Notes: a model not told the origin generated them from the letters alone. Shown: positions 9,375 through 19,482, numbered from the stretch's first letter. The stretch is DNA of 64,000 nt from Mucilaginibacter sp. JRF (GCF_015223065.1 NZ_JADFBY010000001.1:558001-622000), one strand, 5' to 3'. Made by a program: numbers and translations.

Positions 9375-12300
9375 GTGAAGAAAAATTTACTCCAGTTATT
9401 TAAGGTTTTTTGGGTATTGCTGGCGCTTGTTGTTACATGCAATAATGTGCAGGCGCAGCAAAAAGCTCAGCCTGCCCCGTACAGCAAAGGTGTGCTACGC
9501 GGCGTAGTGAACATCAAAATTGCGCCGCAGGCCGAAAGCCGTATAGCATCGCGTATTGTTACCGCCCGGAGCGGAAAGCTCAATACCGGTATCACCACGC
9601 TTGATGCCATAGCCATTCGTTTCAAGGCAACCTCCATGCAGCGTGTGTTTCCGTATGATGCAAAGCATGAAGAACAGCTACGTAAGCATGGCCTGCATTT
9701 ATGGTACAAACTTACGTTTGATCAAAGTGTGGATGTGAACCAGGCTGTGGCGGCATTCAGCAAACTGTCTGAAATTACCGTTGCCCAGCCCGTTTACGAA
9801 AAAAAGATAAACGATGGCTATCTTCCCGGCAGTAAACGCCTGGTTGACTTGCCTAAAACCCCGATCAAGCCGGCCGGTTTCCCTAACGATCCATACTTTG
9901 CCCAGCAGTGGCATTATAACAATACCGGCCAAAACGGTGGTACGCCCGGTGCCGATATTAATCTGCTCAAAGCATGGGAGGTAACCAAAGGCACCCGTAA
10001 TGTAATTGTGGCGGTACATGATGTTGGCCTTGATGTAAAACACGAGGACTTGAAAGCCAACATGTGGGTAAATACGGCCGAAGCCAATGGCAAGCCAGGG
10101 GTTGATGATGATGAGAACGGTTACATTGACGATATAAACGGTTACAATTATGTAAGTGAAAGCGGTACTATCGATCCTGATGATCATGCCACCCACGTTG
10201 CGGGTACCATAGCGGCTGTTAGCAACAATGGCATTGGTGTATCAGGCGTGGCAGGAGGTACGGGTACGGGTGATGGCGCACGTATCATGTCGCTCAAAAT
10301 ACTGGGAGGCGCTTCTGCTGAAAATATTGCCCTGTCATACATTTACGCGGCAAACAACGGCGCGGTAATATCTCAAAACAGCTGGGGCTATAATGCTCCC
10401 GGTGTTGACGAACAGATTATCCACGAAGCCATAAAATACTTTGTTGCCGAAGCTGGCCGCTTTCCCGGCAGCCCCATGCGCGGCGGCATAGTGCTATTTG
10501 CATCGGGTAACAGCGGTGCCGACGGGCAATGGTATCCCGGTTATTATGATGAGGTGGTTGCCGTATCATCGCTCAATAAAAATAACGTACGTTCATACTA
10601 TTCAAACTATGGCAACTGGGTTGATATATCAGCACCGGGCGGCGAGCAAAACACTGCCAGTGAGGATGGTATTTTAAGCTTGTTGCCTAATAACCGTTAC
10701 GGCTATTTCCAGGGCACCTCAATGGCTTGTCCGCATGTGGCGGGCATTGCAGCGCTCATCGTATCAAAATATGGCGGCCCCGGCTTCACGGCCGATAAGC
10801 TGAAGAAGCACATTCTAACAGGTGTAAAAAATGTTTACGATACTAATCCTGACGATGCCGGTAACCTTGGCGCAGGGTATGCCGATGCGGTACTCGCCCT
10901 CAAAACAAATAATCTTGTACGGCCGGATAAGGTAGCTGATCTCGCTATCACATCGGTTACCCAGGATGCCATAGGCATCAGCTTTAAAGTACCCGCTGAT
11001 GGGGATGATGACTTCCCCGCCACATTACGGTTATACTACGATACACAGCCTATTACTGCCGCCACAATTGGCAAGGCTAAGTTTCATGAACTGCGTAATT
11101 GGGATGCGGCGGGCACCGTAAAAGAGCATGTTTTTGAAAAGCTATCACCGCTAACCAGGTATTATTTTACTGTGGTAGCCATTGATAGATGGGACAATGT
11201 TTCAGACCTGTCAAACACCACAGAAGCAAGCACCACTGCCGGTCCTGCAATAAGCGTTGATAAAAGTTTGCTTGCCTTTAGTTTGGATGCTAAAACAGGC
11301 CTGGAAGCCGGTGATATTTTCAATATAACAAATACCGGGGCAGGTAATTTATCGTGGCATTCGGTAATCCGTCAAAGAGCGGCCGAAACTGAAGCATTCC
11401 GTACCAAAGCTAAACCTACCACAAAAACCGCGGTAAAAGCCAACATTAAACACAAGGTAAACATAGCTAAGGCACATGCAGCGCGTTCGGTAGCTAAGCC
11501 AAAAGTGATGGCTTTTCAGCCTATAGAAATGTATTACTCTGAATTTCCTACCAATGTTATCGGAGATAATGATCTGTCTATTCCTAATTCATCCGCCACA
11601 AAGTTTATTGTTGAAAGTGCTGAGGGATTTAACCTTACCCATGTACGCACTTTTCTAAATATAAAAAGCAGCAACCAGCCAATACTTGTAGAAATTTACA
11701 AGGGGGGCGTAAAACCCGATGCTGATAACCTCGTTTATTCGCAAACCACTAATTCTATATCAACCCAAGGGTATTACACCATCAGGTTAAATGAACAGTT
11801 GTATTTTAACCAAAGCGATGAATTTTGGATAGTGATACATACACCTGCGGGCAATGAGTATCCGTTGGGGATGGGATACCTGATCAATGAGAATACGCCT
11901 TCGGGTTACTTCCTGATGAGTTTTGATACCGGTGCCAGCTGGACAACTTTGGCCAGTGCCATTGTTTCCGAAGGTTTTGCCTGGAATGTAGTTGCCCAGA
12001 GCCAGGAACCCCACCAAGGAGATTTTATTACGCTTGATCCAGCTTCGGGCGAGATAGGAGGCACGGCTAAAGCCGCATCGCCGGTAAATGTACACGTTAA
12101 CGCAGCTGGTTTAACAAACGGCGATTATGCCCACGTAATCGTCATCAATAACAATGATCCTGCTAAAAAAGAAGTACGTATACCTGTTAATACTAAAGTA
12201 AGCAACCGTATGGCTACGCTTAACATGCCCGATGTGGTGGAGTTTGGCACTGTGTTTTTAGGTAAAGAAAAACAGGTAGCTATTAAGGTTGAGAACACCG

Positions 12301-15300
12301 GCTACGGTGATTTTAAAACCGCTTTGCTAAGCGCGTCTGATGCGCAGTTCGTGGTAAATGATCCGGGTACTATACCGGCTCGCAGCCAAACTGATCTGGT
12401 GGTTACATTTAAGCCCAAAACCACCGGCACAACGAATGCCATTTTAACACTTACCGACGACAAGGGAATTAAATTCCAATTTAACTTATTCGCCGTAGCC
12501 GCCGAGCCTGCCGAGCTGCAAATTGAACCGGCCGAACGTAGTTTAGACCTGAACATTGGCGATACTGCCTCTGCTACCTTTACCCTGAAAAATGTGGGTA
12601 AATACCCGCTTAAGTACGCGGCGCCTAAATTTTCAAAGAATACTATTGAAGATATAGACCCTAAAAAAGTGAGCACTTACGGGTATTCGTACAAAGTAAC
12701 TAAAGAAGGTTACAACTGGACTGATATAAGTACTACCGGTAAGGATATTAGCGATGTATTCAAGCCGTTTGGCTCATACTTCCATGCTGTTGATCTTGGC
12801 TTTTCCATTAACTTTTTTGGGCGTAAGGTTGATAAATTGTACATCACCCCGCTGGGGGCGCTTACGTGCGATGAATTTGCCAACTTTGCCAACGGCAGCA
12901 CACCCGACATTAAGGCTGACCATATGCCTAATGGTTACATATCTGCCAGTTATGTACCCTATAATTTGAACAAGGGTGGCCATATATATTACAAACGGGA
13001 ACCGGGTAAACTAATAGTAGAATATAAAAATGTGTATTCTGATTTTTTGAATGACACTCGTAAGGCTACTACTTTTCAAATTATTGTTTATGATACGGGT
13101 AATGTGCAATACCTGTATGATGATGTGGAGGAATCGAATCCCGAAGATTACTTTCTCGCGGTAGAAGGTTTTGACAGGGAAGATGCCCTTTTGATACAGA
13201 ATTGGGAAAGCAAGGCTAACATCACCAGTAAAACAGTGGTGAACATTGTTAGTCCGGGTGCGGATATGGTTACCAGCCTGTCAAACCCTGATGGTATCAT
13301 AGCCCCGGGCGGCAGCAAGCAGCTTAAGCTTACCATAAATACCGACAGCCTTACCGAGGGTAGCCATACGCAAAATCTAACGGTACTCACTAATGATCCG
13401 CGCAACCAGTCGGCTTATCTTACAGTAAAAGTCAATACCACCGGGGGCAAGGCAGCACTGGAGATCGATAATACACAAATTGACTTTGGCAAACTGCAAC
13501 AAGGCAGTGCCGGTGAGCGTACCGTAGTTTTAAGTAATGCCGGCACTTCTCAACTGCAAATAGCTTCGCTAAGTTTAGGTAATAATGATTTTACCATTTC
13601 GGGCGATGATAGCTTTATTATAAAGGCTAAAAGCAAGGCATTTATTGATATACGTATTGATTCTACCAAAGCAGTAGGTATTTATAATGATGTACTCACT
13701 ATTAAACCGGCGGAGGGTAAAACCTTAACGGTTAAAATAAAAGCCGAAGTTATACCATCACCGGCCATAGTTGTTGATGCCAAACCTATTGCAGAAAGCA
13801 TTAATGCCGGTGCTGTTAAAGAAAGGCTACTAACTATTGATAACAGTGCCGGAAAGGCTCCGCTGGAGGTGATCCCTACAGCCGCGCATTGGTTAAGCCT
13901 GTATGATAAAAAGGATACCCAAACAGCCCCGGCCTACAGCTGGAGCGACAGCCGTAGCACTGACGGGCCGAAATTTGAGTGGATAGATCTGCTGAAGCAA
14001 GGCACCCGTATAGAATACAGCGGAAATACTCCCGATGCATCAAGAACAATTGAGTTGCCGTTTGAATTTGAGTATTACGGTAAAAAATATAAAAAGGTAT
14101 ACATTGGTTTATGGGCAGGCGCAATATCATTCACTGATACTATACCTGAAACATTTCGTTTTGGCCCGCCGGATATACCAACCCCCGATGCACCGAACAC
14201 CTATCTGGCGCCATGCTTTATTGGAGGTGGGATTGATGTTACCGCCCCAAGAGCATCTTCGGGTATTTTTTATAAGTTTTACGATGATAAGGCGGTTATC
14301 TCTTACGAAAACTTTATATCGAGCTCAGCATTTGCCGGAGGGAACATATCATTCCAGATCATACTGTATAAAAACGGCAGCGTAAAATTCCAATATAATG
14401 GTGTTGGTGATGAGTGGGGTGTTGAATTTTGGATACGCAGGCCGTTAATAGGCATCGAAAACCATGACGGTACCAGTGGTGTGCAGGTTGCACGCAACAA
14501 GGAGTTTATTATTAATAAACTTGCTGTAGCCTTTAGCCCTTCGTACCGGTTAACCATACCGGCGGGGCAAGCAAAGGTGTATGATCTTAAATTTGATGCC
14601 ACAACCCTTAGCGCCGGCGAGTATGATACCAAACTGGTGTTACAAAATAACACCCCATCAAAACCTAATATCATTATACCGGTATCGTTATCCGTAAGCG
14701 GAACGCCATTGGTTAGCATTCCTGATACTATTGATGCAGGTACGGTGATGATAGGTGCAGGCAACTCAACCAGCTATACTTATTTTGATATTATTAATTT
14801 GGGTAATGCTCCATTCGTTATTAATGATATGGTATTGGGTAACAATGCCTCCCTTAATATTGAGTATGGCAAAGAGGTGCAGAGCAATTACAGGCTCGAT
14901 ACTGTTTGGACACCTGTACACAATACCCTCCCCGGCGAAACACTTACAGTTACGCCTAACGAAACAGCTTTATTCCGCTTAGCGGTAGATGGGAGTAAGG
15001 CAATGGTTTTCAATACCTCGCTTACCATCACCGGAAATGCTGAAACAAAGGCCGTAAAAATATTGGGTACTGTGGCCTATCCGCCGCTGATGTCAGTATA
15101 CGAGAAGAACATTATAGCGCAGGCCAACACCGCTACTGAGGTTGTTACCAAAGCATTTACTATTGATAACACACAAGGCCGTTCAGAGCTGAAGTATGAC
15201 ATGAGCATAAAGTACAGCCGCGACGACGAACAGCCAACCGGCGATTTGGAAACAGCAAAGGTACCGAAAGCAAAAACCCGTGCATCTAAGCCATTCAAGC

Positions 15301-17156
15301 TAAGCAGGAAGGTTGTACCACGGGATACCGTTAACAGGAGAGCAATCCGCGATGTGTTTGTTGCGGCTACCAATGTATTGGAATATGAGAATACCTCTCG
15401 CCCCGACGGATTTTTAGGAATCGGGGTTGGCAACGCCTTTTGGACAGCAACGGCATTCGTGGCCGGTAATGATGGATTCAATCTGTCAAAGGTGCAAACC
15501 TACATGATGCTTGAAAACACACCATCGGCAGCTGTTAATGTTGAGATATGGGCAGGAGAAGATCTGTACACTGCTAAAAGGATACATACACAACGTTTTC
15601 AGGTACAGCGTAGCGTGCCCGATGAAGGCTCATTTGAAACGTTTAGTTTATCATCAGCAAAAAGAATTTATCCTAACGAAAAGTTCTTCGTGCTCATTAA
15701 TTATCCGCTTGGAGTTCAGTTTCCGCAAGGTACTGCCACGCTTTCTCAATCACTTACAAATACGTTCTTCTTTTTTGATGAACTTAATTGGATGTGGATT
15801 GACCTGGCCTCGCAAAGTGGCCTGAACAAGGCAGCCTTTATGGTAAAAGCCATTGAGGATACGCATGAAGACATTGCCTGGGTTAACCTTGCATCGCCAT
15901 TAAAAGGAACAGTAGCCGGTGGCGCTAAAAAAACCATTGATGTGAGGTTTACAGCCGCCAACACAAAAAATGCCGAGAATAGGGCACAGGTAATTGTTAA
16001 CAGTAATGATCCTATCCGCAAGCGTGATGCCGTGGCGCTCACCTTACGACTTAACCAGCCGCCTGTGTTTGTTAAGCTACCTGTAGGCAATCAGGTAAGT
16101 ATTAAAGAGAATCGCGATACAACAATAGTTTTGCAGGCAACCGATCCTGAAAACGATAAGATCACCTACACGCTTGCTAACGCACCTGCATGGTTAACTA
16201 CCCAGGTTGCCGATAGTACATTCAGGCTAAACCTTAAGCCGGGCTATGCCGATGCGGGCAGTTACATAGTTGATGTAAAGGCTACCGATGCATACCAGCA
16301 TGCTACCGTTTATCAACTTAAAATAGAGGTGATCAATAACAACAGACCGCCTGTTGCAGTGGCTGCGCAAAGCTTGCAGCTGCGCACGGGCAGCGTACAC
16401 CGGGTTAAACAAGCACCGTGGTTTAGTGATGCTGATGCCGATCCGCTCAGCTATAGCTTTGTGGTAAGCAATAATACGCTGTTACAGGTAACCACCGCTG
16501 CCGATGAGTTTGCCTTTAACCCGCTTGGTGCAGGTGCAACTACAGCGCTAATTGTAGCTGATGACGGGCAGGGCGGTAAAGATACCCTTACTGTAAATGT
16601 AGAGATCAAGAACAACACGGCACCGGTTATTAGCGCGCAGCCTGGTTCGTTGGTGATTAACATAGCCGATGGTGTAAAGAAAGTAAGCCTGGGCCAGTAT
16701 TTTACTGATGCCGACGGCGATTCAATGAGATATACCACGGCCATTAATGATAGCACTACCGCCCGCGTTAAAATTGAGCAAAACGATCTGGCCATAACCC
16801 CGCTTAAAGTTGGCGATGCTTCTATAACCATTACCGCTGCTGATGGTGCAGGTGGTACAGTGAGCGCACCGCTGTCGCTTAAAGTAGTTACCGGCAGCGA
16901 TGAAAACTTGCGGGCTTACCCTAACCCGGTTATAGTTAGTACTACTATTGAGTACCTGTTGCCACAAAGTGGTAAAGTGCTGCTGCGTGTGTTTGATGTA
17001 TCGGGCAGGGTGATACGCACATTGGTAAGCGGCAACCAAAACATAGGTACGCACAAGGTAGATTTCAACATGTCGGGCTTGCCTGCCGGGGTATATTTCT
17101 ATAACCTCTCGCTTAATGAGGATACCGGCATCACCCAAAAACTGATCAAACAATAA
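9375..17156 (+). CDS. Giant type IX-secreted subtilisin-like (S8) protease with ASH/HYDIN and Ig-like repeats
   Basis: A 2593-residue secreted protein starting at GTG 9375, with a signal peptide ending NVQAQQ. The S8 catalytic domain (about 170-500) shows Asp216 (VAVHDVGLD), His271 (DDHATHVAGTIAA), Asn379 (FASGNSG) and Ser449 (GTSMACPHVAG). The usual HGTH is HATH here. An FN3-like domain (about 515-620) is followed by several ASH/choice-of-anchor-D repeats (VEFGTVFLG, IDFGKLQQGS), beta-rich insertions, and cadherin/putative-Ig segments (ENRDTTIVLQATDPENDKI). The last 80 residues (YPNPVIVSTTIEYLLP ... GVYFYNL ... QKLIKQ) are a type A T9SS sorting domain. It should be exported by the type IX system and cell-surface bound or released. 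Confidence 0.92.
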   Translation: MKKNLLQLFKVFWVLLALVVTCNNVQAQQKAQPAPYSKGVLRGVVNIKIAPQAESRIASRIVTARSGKLNTGITTLDAIAIRFKATSMQRVFPYDAKHEEQLRKHGLHLWYKLTFDQSVDVNQAVAAFSKLSEITVAQPVYEKKINDGYLPGSKRLVDLPKTPIKPAGFPNDPYFAQQWHYNNTGQNGGTPGADINLLKAWEVTKGTRNVIVAVHDVGLDVKHEDLKANMWVNTAEANGKPGVDDDENGYIDDINGYNYVSESGTIDPDDHATHVAGTIAAVSNNGIGVSGVAGGTGTGDGARIMSLKILGGASAENIALSYIYAANNGAVISQNSWGYNAPGVDEQIIHEAIKYFVAEAGRFPGSPMRGGIVLFASGNSGADGQWYPGYYDEVVAVSSLNKNNVRSYYSNYGNWVDISAPGGEQNTASEDGILSLLPNNRYGYFQGTSMACPHVAGIAALIVSKYGGPGFTADKLKKHILTGVKNVYDTNPDDAGNLGAGYADAVLALKTNNLVRPDKVADLAITSVTQDAIGISFKVPADGDDDFPATLRLYYDTQPITAATIGKAKFHELRNWDAAGTVKEHVFEKLSPLTRYYFTVVAIDRWDNVSDLSNTTEASTTAGPAISVDKSLLAFSLDAKTGLEAGDIFNITNTGAGNLSWHSVIRQRAAETEAFRTKAKPTTKTAVKANIKHKVNIAKAHAARSVAKPKVMAFQPIEMYYSEFPTNVIGDNDLSIPNSSATKFIVESAEGFNLTHVRTFLNIKSSNQPILVEIYKGGVKPDADNLVYSQTTNSISTQGYYTIRLNEQLYFNQSDEFWIVIHTPAGNEYPLGMGYLINENTPSGYFLMSFDTGASWTTLASAIVSEGFAWNVVAQSQEPHQGDFITLDPASGEIGGTAKAASPVNVHVNAAGLTNGDYAHVIVINNNDPAKKEVRIPVNTKVSNRMATLNMPDVVEFGTVFLGKEKQVAIKVENTGYGDFKTALLSASDAQFVVNDPGTIPARSQTDLVVTFKPKTTGTTNAILTLTDDKGIKFQFNLFAVAAEPAELQIEPAERSLDLNIGDTASATFTLKNVGKYPLKYAAPKFSKNTIEDIDPKKVSTYGYSYKVTKEGYNWTDISTTGKDISDVFKPFGSYFHAVDLGFSINFFGRKVDKLYITPLGALTCDEFANFANGSTPDIKADHMPNGYISASYVPYNLNKGGHIYYKREPGKLIVEYKNVYSDFLNDTRKATTFQIIVYDTGNVQYLYDDVEESNPEDYFLAVEGFDREDALLIQNWESKANITSKTVVNIVSPGADMVTSLSNPDGIIAPGGSKQLKLTINTDSLTEGSHTQNLTVLTNDPRNQSAYLTVKVNTTGGKAALEIDNTQIDFGKLQQGSAGERTVVLSNAGTSQLQIASLSLGNNDFTISGDDSFIIKAKSKAFIDIRIDSTKAVGIYNDVLTIKPAEGKTLTVKIKAEVIPSPAIVVDAKPIAESINAGAVKERLLTIDNSAGKAPLEVIPTAAHWLSLYDKKDTQTAPAYSWSDSRSTDGPKFEWIDLLKQGTRIEYSGNTPDASRTIELPFEFEYYGKKYKKVYIGLWAGAISFTDTIPETFRFGPPDIPTPDAPNTYLAPCFIGGGIDVTAPRASSGIFYKFYDDKAVISYENFISSSAFAGGNISFQIILYKNGSVKFQYNGVGDEWGVEFWIRRPLIGIENHDGTSGVQVARNKEFIINKLAVAFSPSYRLTIPAGQAKVYDLKFDATTLSAGEYDTKLVLQNNTPSKPNIIIPVSLSVSGTPLVSIPDTIDAGTVMIGAGNSTSYTYFDIINLGNAPFVINDMVLGNNASLNIEYGKEVQSNYRLDTVWTPVHNTLPGETLTVTPNETALFRLAVDGSKAMVFNTSLTITGNAETKAVKILGTVAYPPLMSVYEKNIIAQANTATEVVTKAFTIDNTQGRSELKYDMSIKYSRDDEQPTGDLETAKVPKAKTRASKPFKLSRKVVPRDTVNRRAIRDVFVAATNVLEYENTSRPDGFLGIGVGNAFWTATAFVAGNDGFNLSKVQTYMMLENTPSAAVNVEIWAGEDLYTAKRIHTQRFQVQRSVPDEGSFETFSLSSAKRIYPNEKFFVLINYPLGVQFPQGTATLSQSLTNTFFFFDELNWMWIDLASQSGLNKAAFMVKAIEDTHEDIAWVNLASPLKGTVAGGAKKTIDVRFTAANTKNAENRAQVIVNSNDPIRKRDAVALTLRLNQPPVFVKLPVGNQVSIKENRDTTIVLQATDPENDKITYTLANAPAWLTTQVADSTFRLNLKPGYADAGSYIVDVKATDAYQHATVYQLKIEVINNNRPPVAVAAQSLQLRTGSVHRVKQAPWFSDADADPLSYSFVVSNNTLLQVTTAADEFAFNPLGAGATTALIVADDGQGGKDTLTVNVEIKNNTAPVISAQPGSLVINIADGVKKVSLGQYFTDADGDSMRYTTAINDSTTARVKIEQNDLAITPLKVGDASITITAADGAGGTVSAPLSLKVVTGSDENLRAYPNPVIVSTTIEYLLPQSGKVLLRVFDVSGRVIRTLVSGNQNIGTHKVDFNMSGLPAGVYFYNLSLNEDTGITQKLIKQ

Positions 17157-17208
17157 TTTACGAGTGCAGGGGTATGCCAACCTTGACATCCCCTTAAAAA
17201 TAATAAGA

Positions 17209-18267
17209 ATGAAAAGATATTTTTTAAGGTTAATTTGTACAATACTGTTAATGGGTATAAGCGGTAAGCTGTTTGCGCAGAGTAATAGCTCTTCCGGAGT
17301 GCCCTTCCTCAATATTGTGCCCGATTCTCGATCGGCCGCTATGGGCGATGTGGGTGCGGCCACCTCTGCCGATGCTGATCCGAACGCGATGTATCACAAT
17401 GCATCAAAACTGGCTTTCGCTACAGATACCACGGCTTTTAGTTTAAGCTATACACCCTGGTTTCGCAATCTGGGTGTAAAGGACGCCTATATGGCATTCC
17501 TCTCGGGCTACAGCGTTCTTGATGAAAGGCAAACCATTGCGGCATCACTCAAATATTTTTCGCTGGGCGATGTTGATTTTACAAACGATTATGGCGATCT
17601 GCTACAGCAATACCGGGCCAATGAGCTGGCTATTGACGTAGCCTACATACGTAAAATGAGCAACAATTTTTCAATGTCACTATCGGCAATTTATATACGG
17701 TCGGCAATGGGGTCGGGTAGTTACAATAACCTTGATCTAAAACCCGGTAACGCTGTGGCCGCTACAGTTGGTTTGTATTTGAAAGATGATGTGAAGCTGT
17801 TTAACAAAGAAACCAAACTCGCCCTGGGCGTAAACCTGGGAAACCTGGGTACTAAAATAGGCTATGGTAACCAAAGGGCCTTTTTACCGGCAAACCTCAA
17901 GGTAGGAGGAACGGCACAGTTTAAAATGGCTGATAAAAACATGCTGGCCTGGTCGCTTGACTTTAATAAATTGCTTATACCCGATAATGCCGACGAAGAT
18001 ATGAGCTTGCCCAATGCCATTGGCAAATCGTTCTCTCCGCTAAGCCTTTCTGTAGGTACCGGGTTGGAATATTGGTACGATCAGGTTTTTGCAGTTCGCG
18101 CCGGATATTTCGCCGGGCCCTCAAAATATAATGTACAATACTTAACTGCCGGAACAGGCTTCAAATATCACGCCCTGCAATTTGATCTTTCGTACCTTAT
18201 ATCTACCAAAAGCCGAAGCGCTATTGACAACACTCTGCGTTTATCATTGATATACGCTTTCAAGTGA
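17209..18267 (+). CDS. porV: Type IX secretion outer-membrane channel/attachment protein PorV
   Basis: A 352-residue outer-membrane beta-barrel. ATG 17209 begins the signal peptide MKRYFLRL ... KLFAQ. The N-terminal block VPFLNIVPDSRSAAMGDVG and DPNAMYHNASKLAF is the PorV/LptO signature; the rest is barrel strands ending in an aromatic-rich C-terminus. PorV carries cargo from the Sov translocon to the attachment machinery. It lies 52 nt after a T9SS cargo gene, so it may be a dedicated partner. The genome may hold another copy. Confidence 0.9.
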   Translation: MKRYFLRLICTILLMGISGKLFAQSNSSSGVPFLNIVPDSRSAAMGDVGAATSADADPNAMYHNASKLAFATDTTAFSLSYTPWFRNLGVKDAYMAFLSGYSVLDERQTIAASLKYFSLGDVDFTNDYGDLLQQYRANELAIDVAYIRKMSNNFSMSLSAIYIRSAMGSGSYNNLDLKPGNAVAATVGLYLKDDVKLFNKETKLALGVNLGNLGTKIGYGNQRAFLPANLKVGGTAQFKMADKNMLAWSLDFNKLLIPDNADEDMSLPNAIGKSFSPLSLSVGTGLEYWYDQVFAVRAGYFAGPSKYNVQYLTAGTGFKYHALQFDLSYLISTKSRSAIDNTLRLSLIYAFK

Positions 18268-18282
18268 TAGTTAATGTAAATA

Positions 18283-18317
18283 AATATGTGGGGCTGGCAA
18301 ACTCAGCCCCACATATT
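18283..18317. terminator. Bidirectional terminator hairpin
   Basis: A perfect 14-bp stem AATATGTGGGGCTG and its complement, loop GCAAACT, between the convergent porV and maoC-type genes. Confidence 0.75.
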
Positions 18318-18370
18318 CATCACGGTATCTAATCAAAGTCGCCTTGCGGAACTTTTGAGAAGCTGTTATT

Positions 18371-18829
18371 CTAAATAAAATGATATAAAAACACTACATC
18401 TCCATTGTAGGCTGCTTTTTTCTCACCTTTTATATGGAGTGTTGCTTCAATAACAACTTTGGTAACGCCCCTTAAATTGGCAATGGATATAAGTTTTGCC
18501 TTAAGTTGTACTTCATCGTTAACCCTTACCGCTTGCCCGAATTTGAAACGCTCTATACCATAGTTAATTTCCATTTTTATGTTTCTGATGTCAGCTATCT
18601 GCTTCCATAAATAGGGAATTAAGGATAAAGTTAAATAGCCATGGGCTATAGTTGAATTGAAGGGCCCTTCGGTTTTCGCTCTTTCCTCATCAGTGTGTAT
18701 CCATTGGTGGTCTAAGGTAGCATCTGCAAATTTGTTAATCTGTGCCTGGTCAATCTTGTGCCAGTTAGACAGGCCAAGCTCGTTTCCGACATGGGTCTGA
18801 TATTCTTCAAAACTATTTATTATTAGCAT
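18371..18829 (-). CDS. MaoC family dehydratase (hot-dog fold)
   Basis: A 152-residue single hot-dog enzyme. The catalytic block DATLDHQWIHTD (residues 36-47) supplies the Asp/His dyad of R-specific enoyl-CoA hydratases, and IAHGYLTLSLIPYL follows, as in NodN/MaoC-type proteins. The expected reaction is hydration of 2-enoyl-CoA. No other fatty-acid gene is nearby, so the physiological role cannot be fixed. Confidence 0.88.
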   Translation of the reverse strand: MLIINSFEEYQTHVGNELGLSNWHKIDQAQINKFADATLDHQWIHTDEERAKTEGPFNSTIAHGYLTLSLIPYLWKQIADIRNIKMEINYGIERFKFGQAVRVNDEVQLKAKLISIANLRGVTKVVIEATLHIKGEKKAAYNGDVVFLYHFI

Positions 18830-19055
18830 GTAAGGCTTGTTTCAAGAGATAAGTAATTCTTTACGGTATTGCATAAACTAACTTATTACATATACTATAT
18901 TACCTATCTTAATGTAATATTTACATAGGTAAAGAAAAAGTGCGACTTCTATAGCATTCGTTATCTTAATAAAGCTAAATAATTGATTTTAGCTGTATGA
19001 ATAGATAGGTTCGAATTCTTTTTCTAATCGCAAGATTATAAGTTAAAAAGTGTCA

Positions 19056-19091
19056 AAAGCCTGTAATTAAAATGATTACAGGCTTTTTTTT
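19056..19091 (+). terminator. Strong intrinsic terminator without an evident plus-strand gene
   Basis: A 12-bp perfect stem (AAAGCCTGTAAT with its complement), loop TAAAATG, followed by a run of Ts. No plus-strand gene is recognisable between 18830 and 19055. It may end an unrecognised small RNA or a lost gene. Confidence 0.75.
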
Positions 19092-19214
19092 GCGGGACTC
19101 AAAATTTGCAGCATTTCGCAAAAAGGTGTGACAATTAGTGTGACTTTTGAAACAAGAGGTTCGTTTTTTTACAACCGCACACGTTACCCATTATCACATG
19201 GCTTAAATGGAATG

Positions 19215-19247
19215 ATCGATAGAATTAATTATATTAATTCTATCGAT
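19215..19247. repeat. Perfect 15-bp inverted repeat upstream of the riboswitch promoter
   Basis: ATCGATAGAATTAAT (19215-19229), spacer TAT, then its exact complement (19233-19247). The right arm abuts and shares a base with the TTTG -33 element (19247-19250) of the promoter for the SAM riboswitch transcript. This is the position of an operator for a dimeric transcription factor. Confidence 0.7.
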
Positions 19248-19281
19248 TTGGTAGTGTACAATAATATTATTTATATATTTG
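19247..19281 (+). promoter_or_regulatory. Promoter P1 of the SAM-riboswitch leader
   Basis: TTTG (19247-19250), 23 nt, then TATATTTG (19274-19281), matching the Bacteroidota -33/-7 promoter pattern. The transcript would start just before the riboswitch. The 14-mer TTATATATTTGCAT around the -7 box recurs at promoter P2 (19716-19729). Confidence 0.7.
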
Positions 19282-19303
19282 CATTGAAATAGCTGATTGA
19301 TCA

Positions 19304-19403
19304 TTATCAAGAAAGACGGAGGGAAAGGCCCGATGAAGTCTTAGCAACCTGGAGTACTTAACTCAGGTGCTAATTCCTGTCTGCGTATGCAGAGAAGATA
19401 ATG
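19304..19403 (+). promoter_or_regulatory. SAM-I riboswitch (S box) aptamer
   Basis: The conserved core is plainly visible. It has ATTATCAAGA at the 5' side of P1, GGAGGGAaaGGCCCgATGAAG, then TTAGCAACCT, a short P3, CAGGTGCTAATTCCTG, and GAGAAGATAATG closing P1. The order and spacing match the SAM-I consensus. SAM binding normally favours transcription termination. The downstream hairpin at 19413-19449 supplies the expression platform. It controls whatever follows: a Cys-rich leader ORF and, possibly, susC. Most SAM-I targets are methionine and cysteine genes. Confidence 0.95.
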
Positions 19404-19412
19404 TTAATGTAC

Positions 19413-19449
19413 GGACTCATCGTTTACGATCTGCAAAGTCCATCTTTTT
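19413..19449 (+). terminator. Expression-platform terminator of the SAM-I riboswitch
   Basis: GGACT (19413-19417) pairs with AGTCC (19437-19441); inside it ATCG-TTTA-CGAT forms a second stem. TTTTT follows at 19445-19449. This is a plausible rho-independent stop just after the aptamer. Confidence 0.6.
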
Positions 19450-19482
19450 AATGACAAGTGCTGTTTTTTAAATAAAATTTTC

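Noticed and set aside
14303..14764. Long antisense open frames within the giant protease gene, also at 15077-15481 and 16722-17363
   Set aside because: They are shadows of a long, repeat-rich coding gene on the plus strand, with low-complexity or unnatural composition and no start context.
19008..19018. GGTTCGAATTC, like a tRNA T-loop
   Set aside because: The flanking bases do not pair as a T-arm and no cloverleaf can be drawn, although a terminator follows at 19056.
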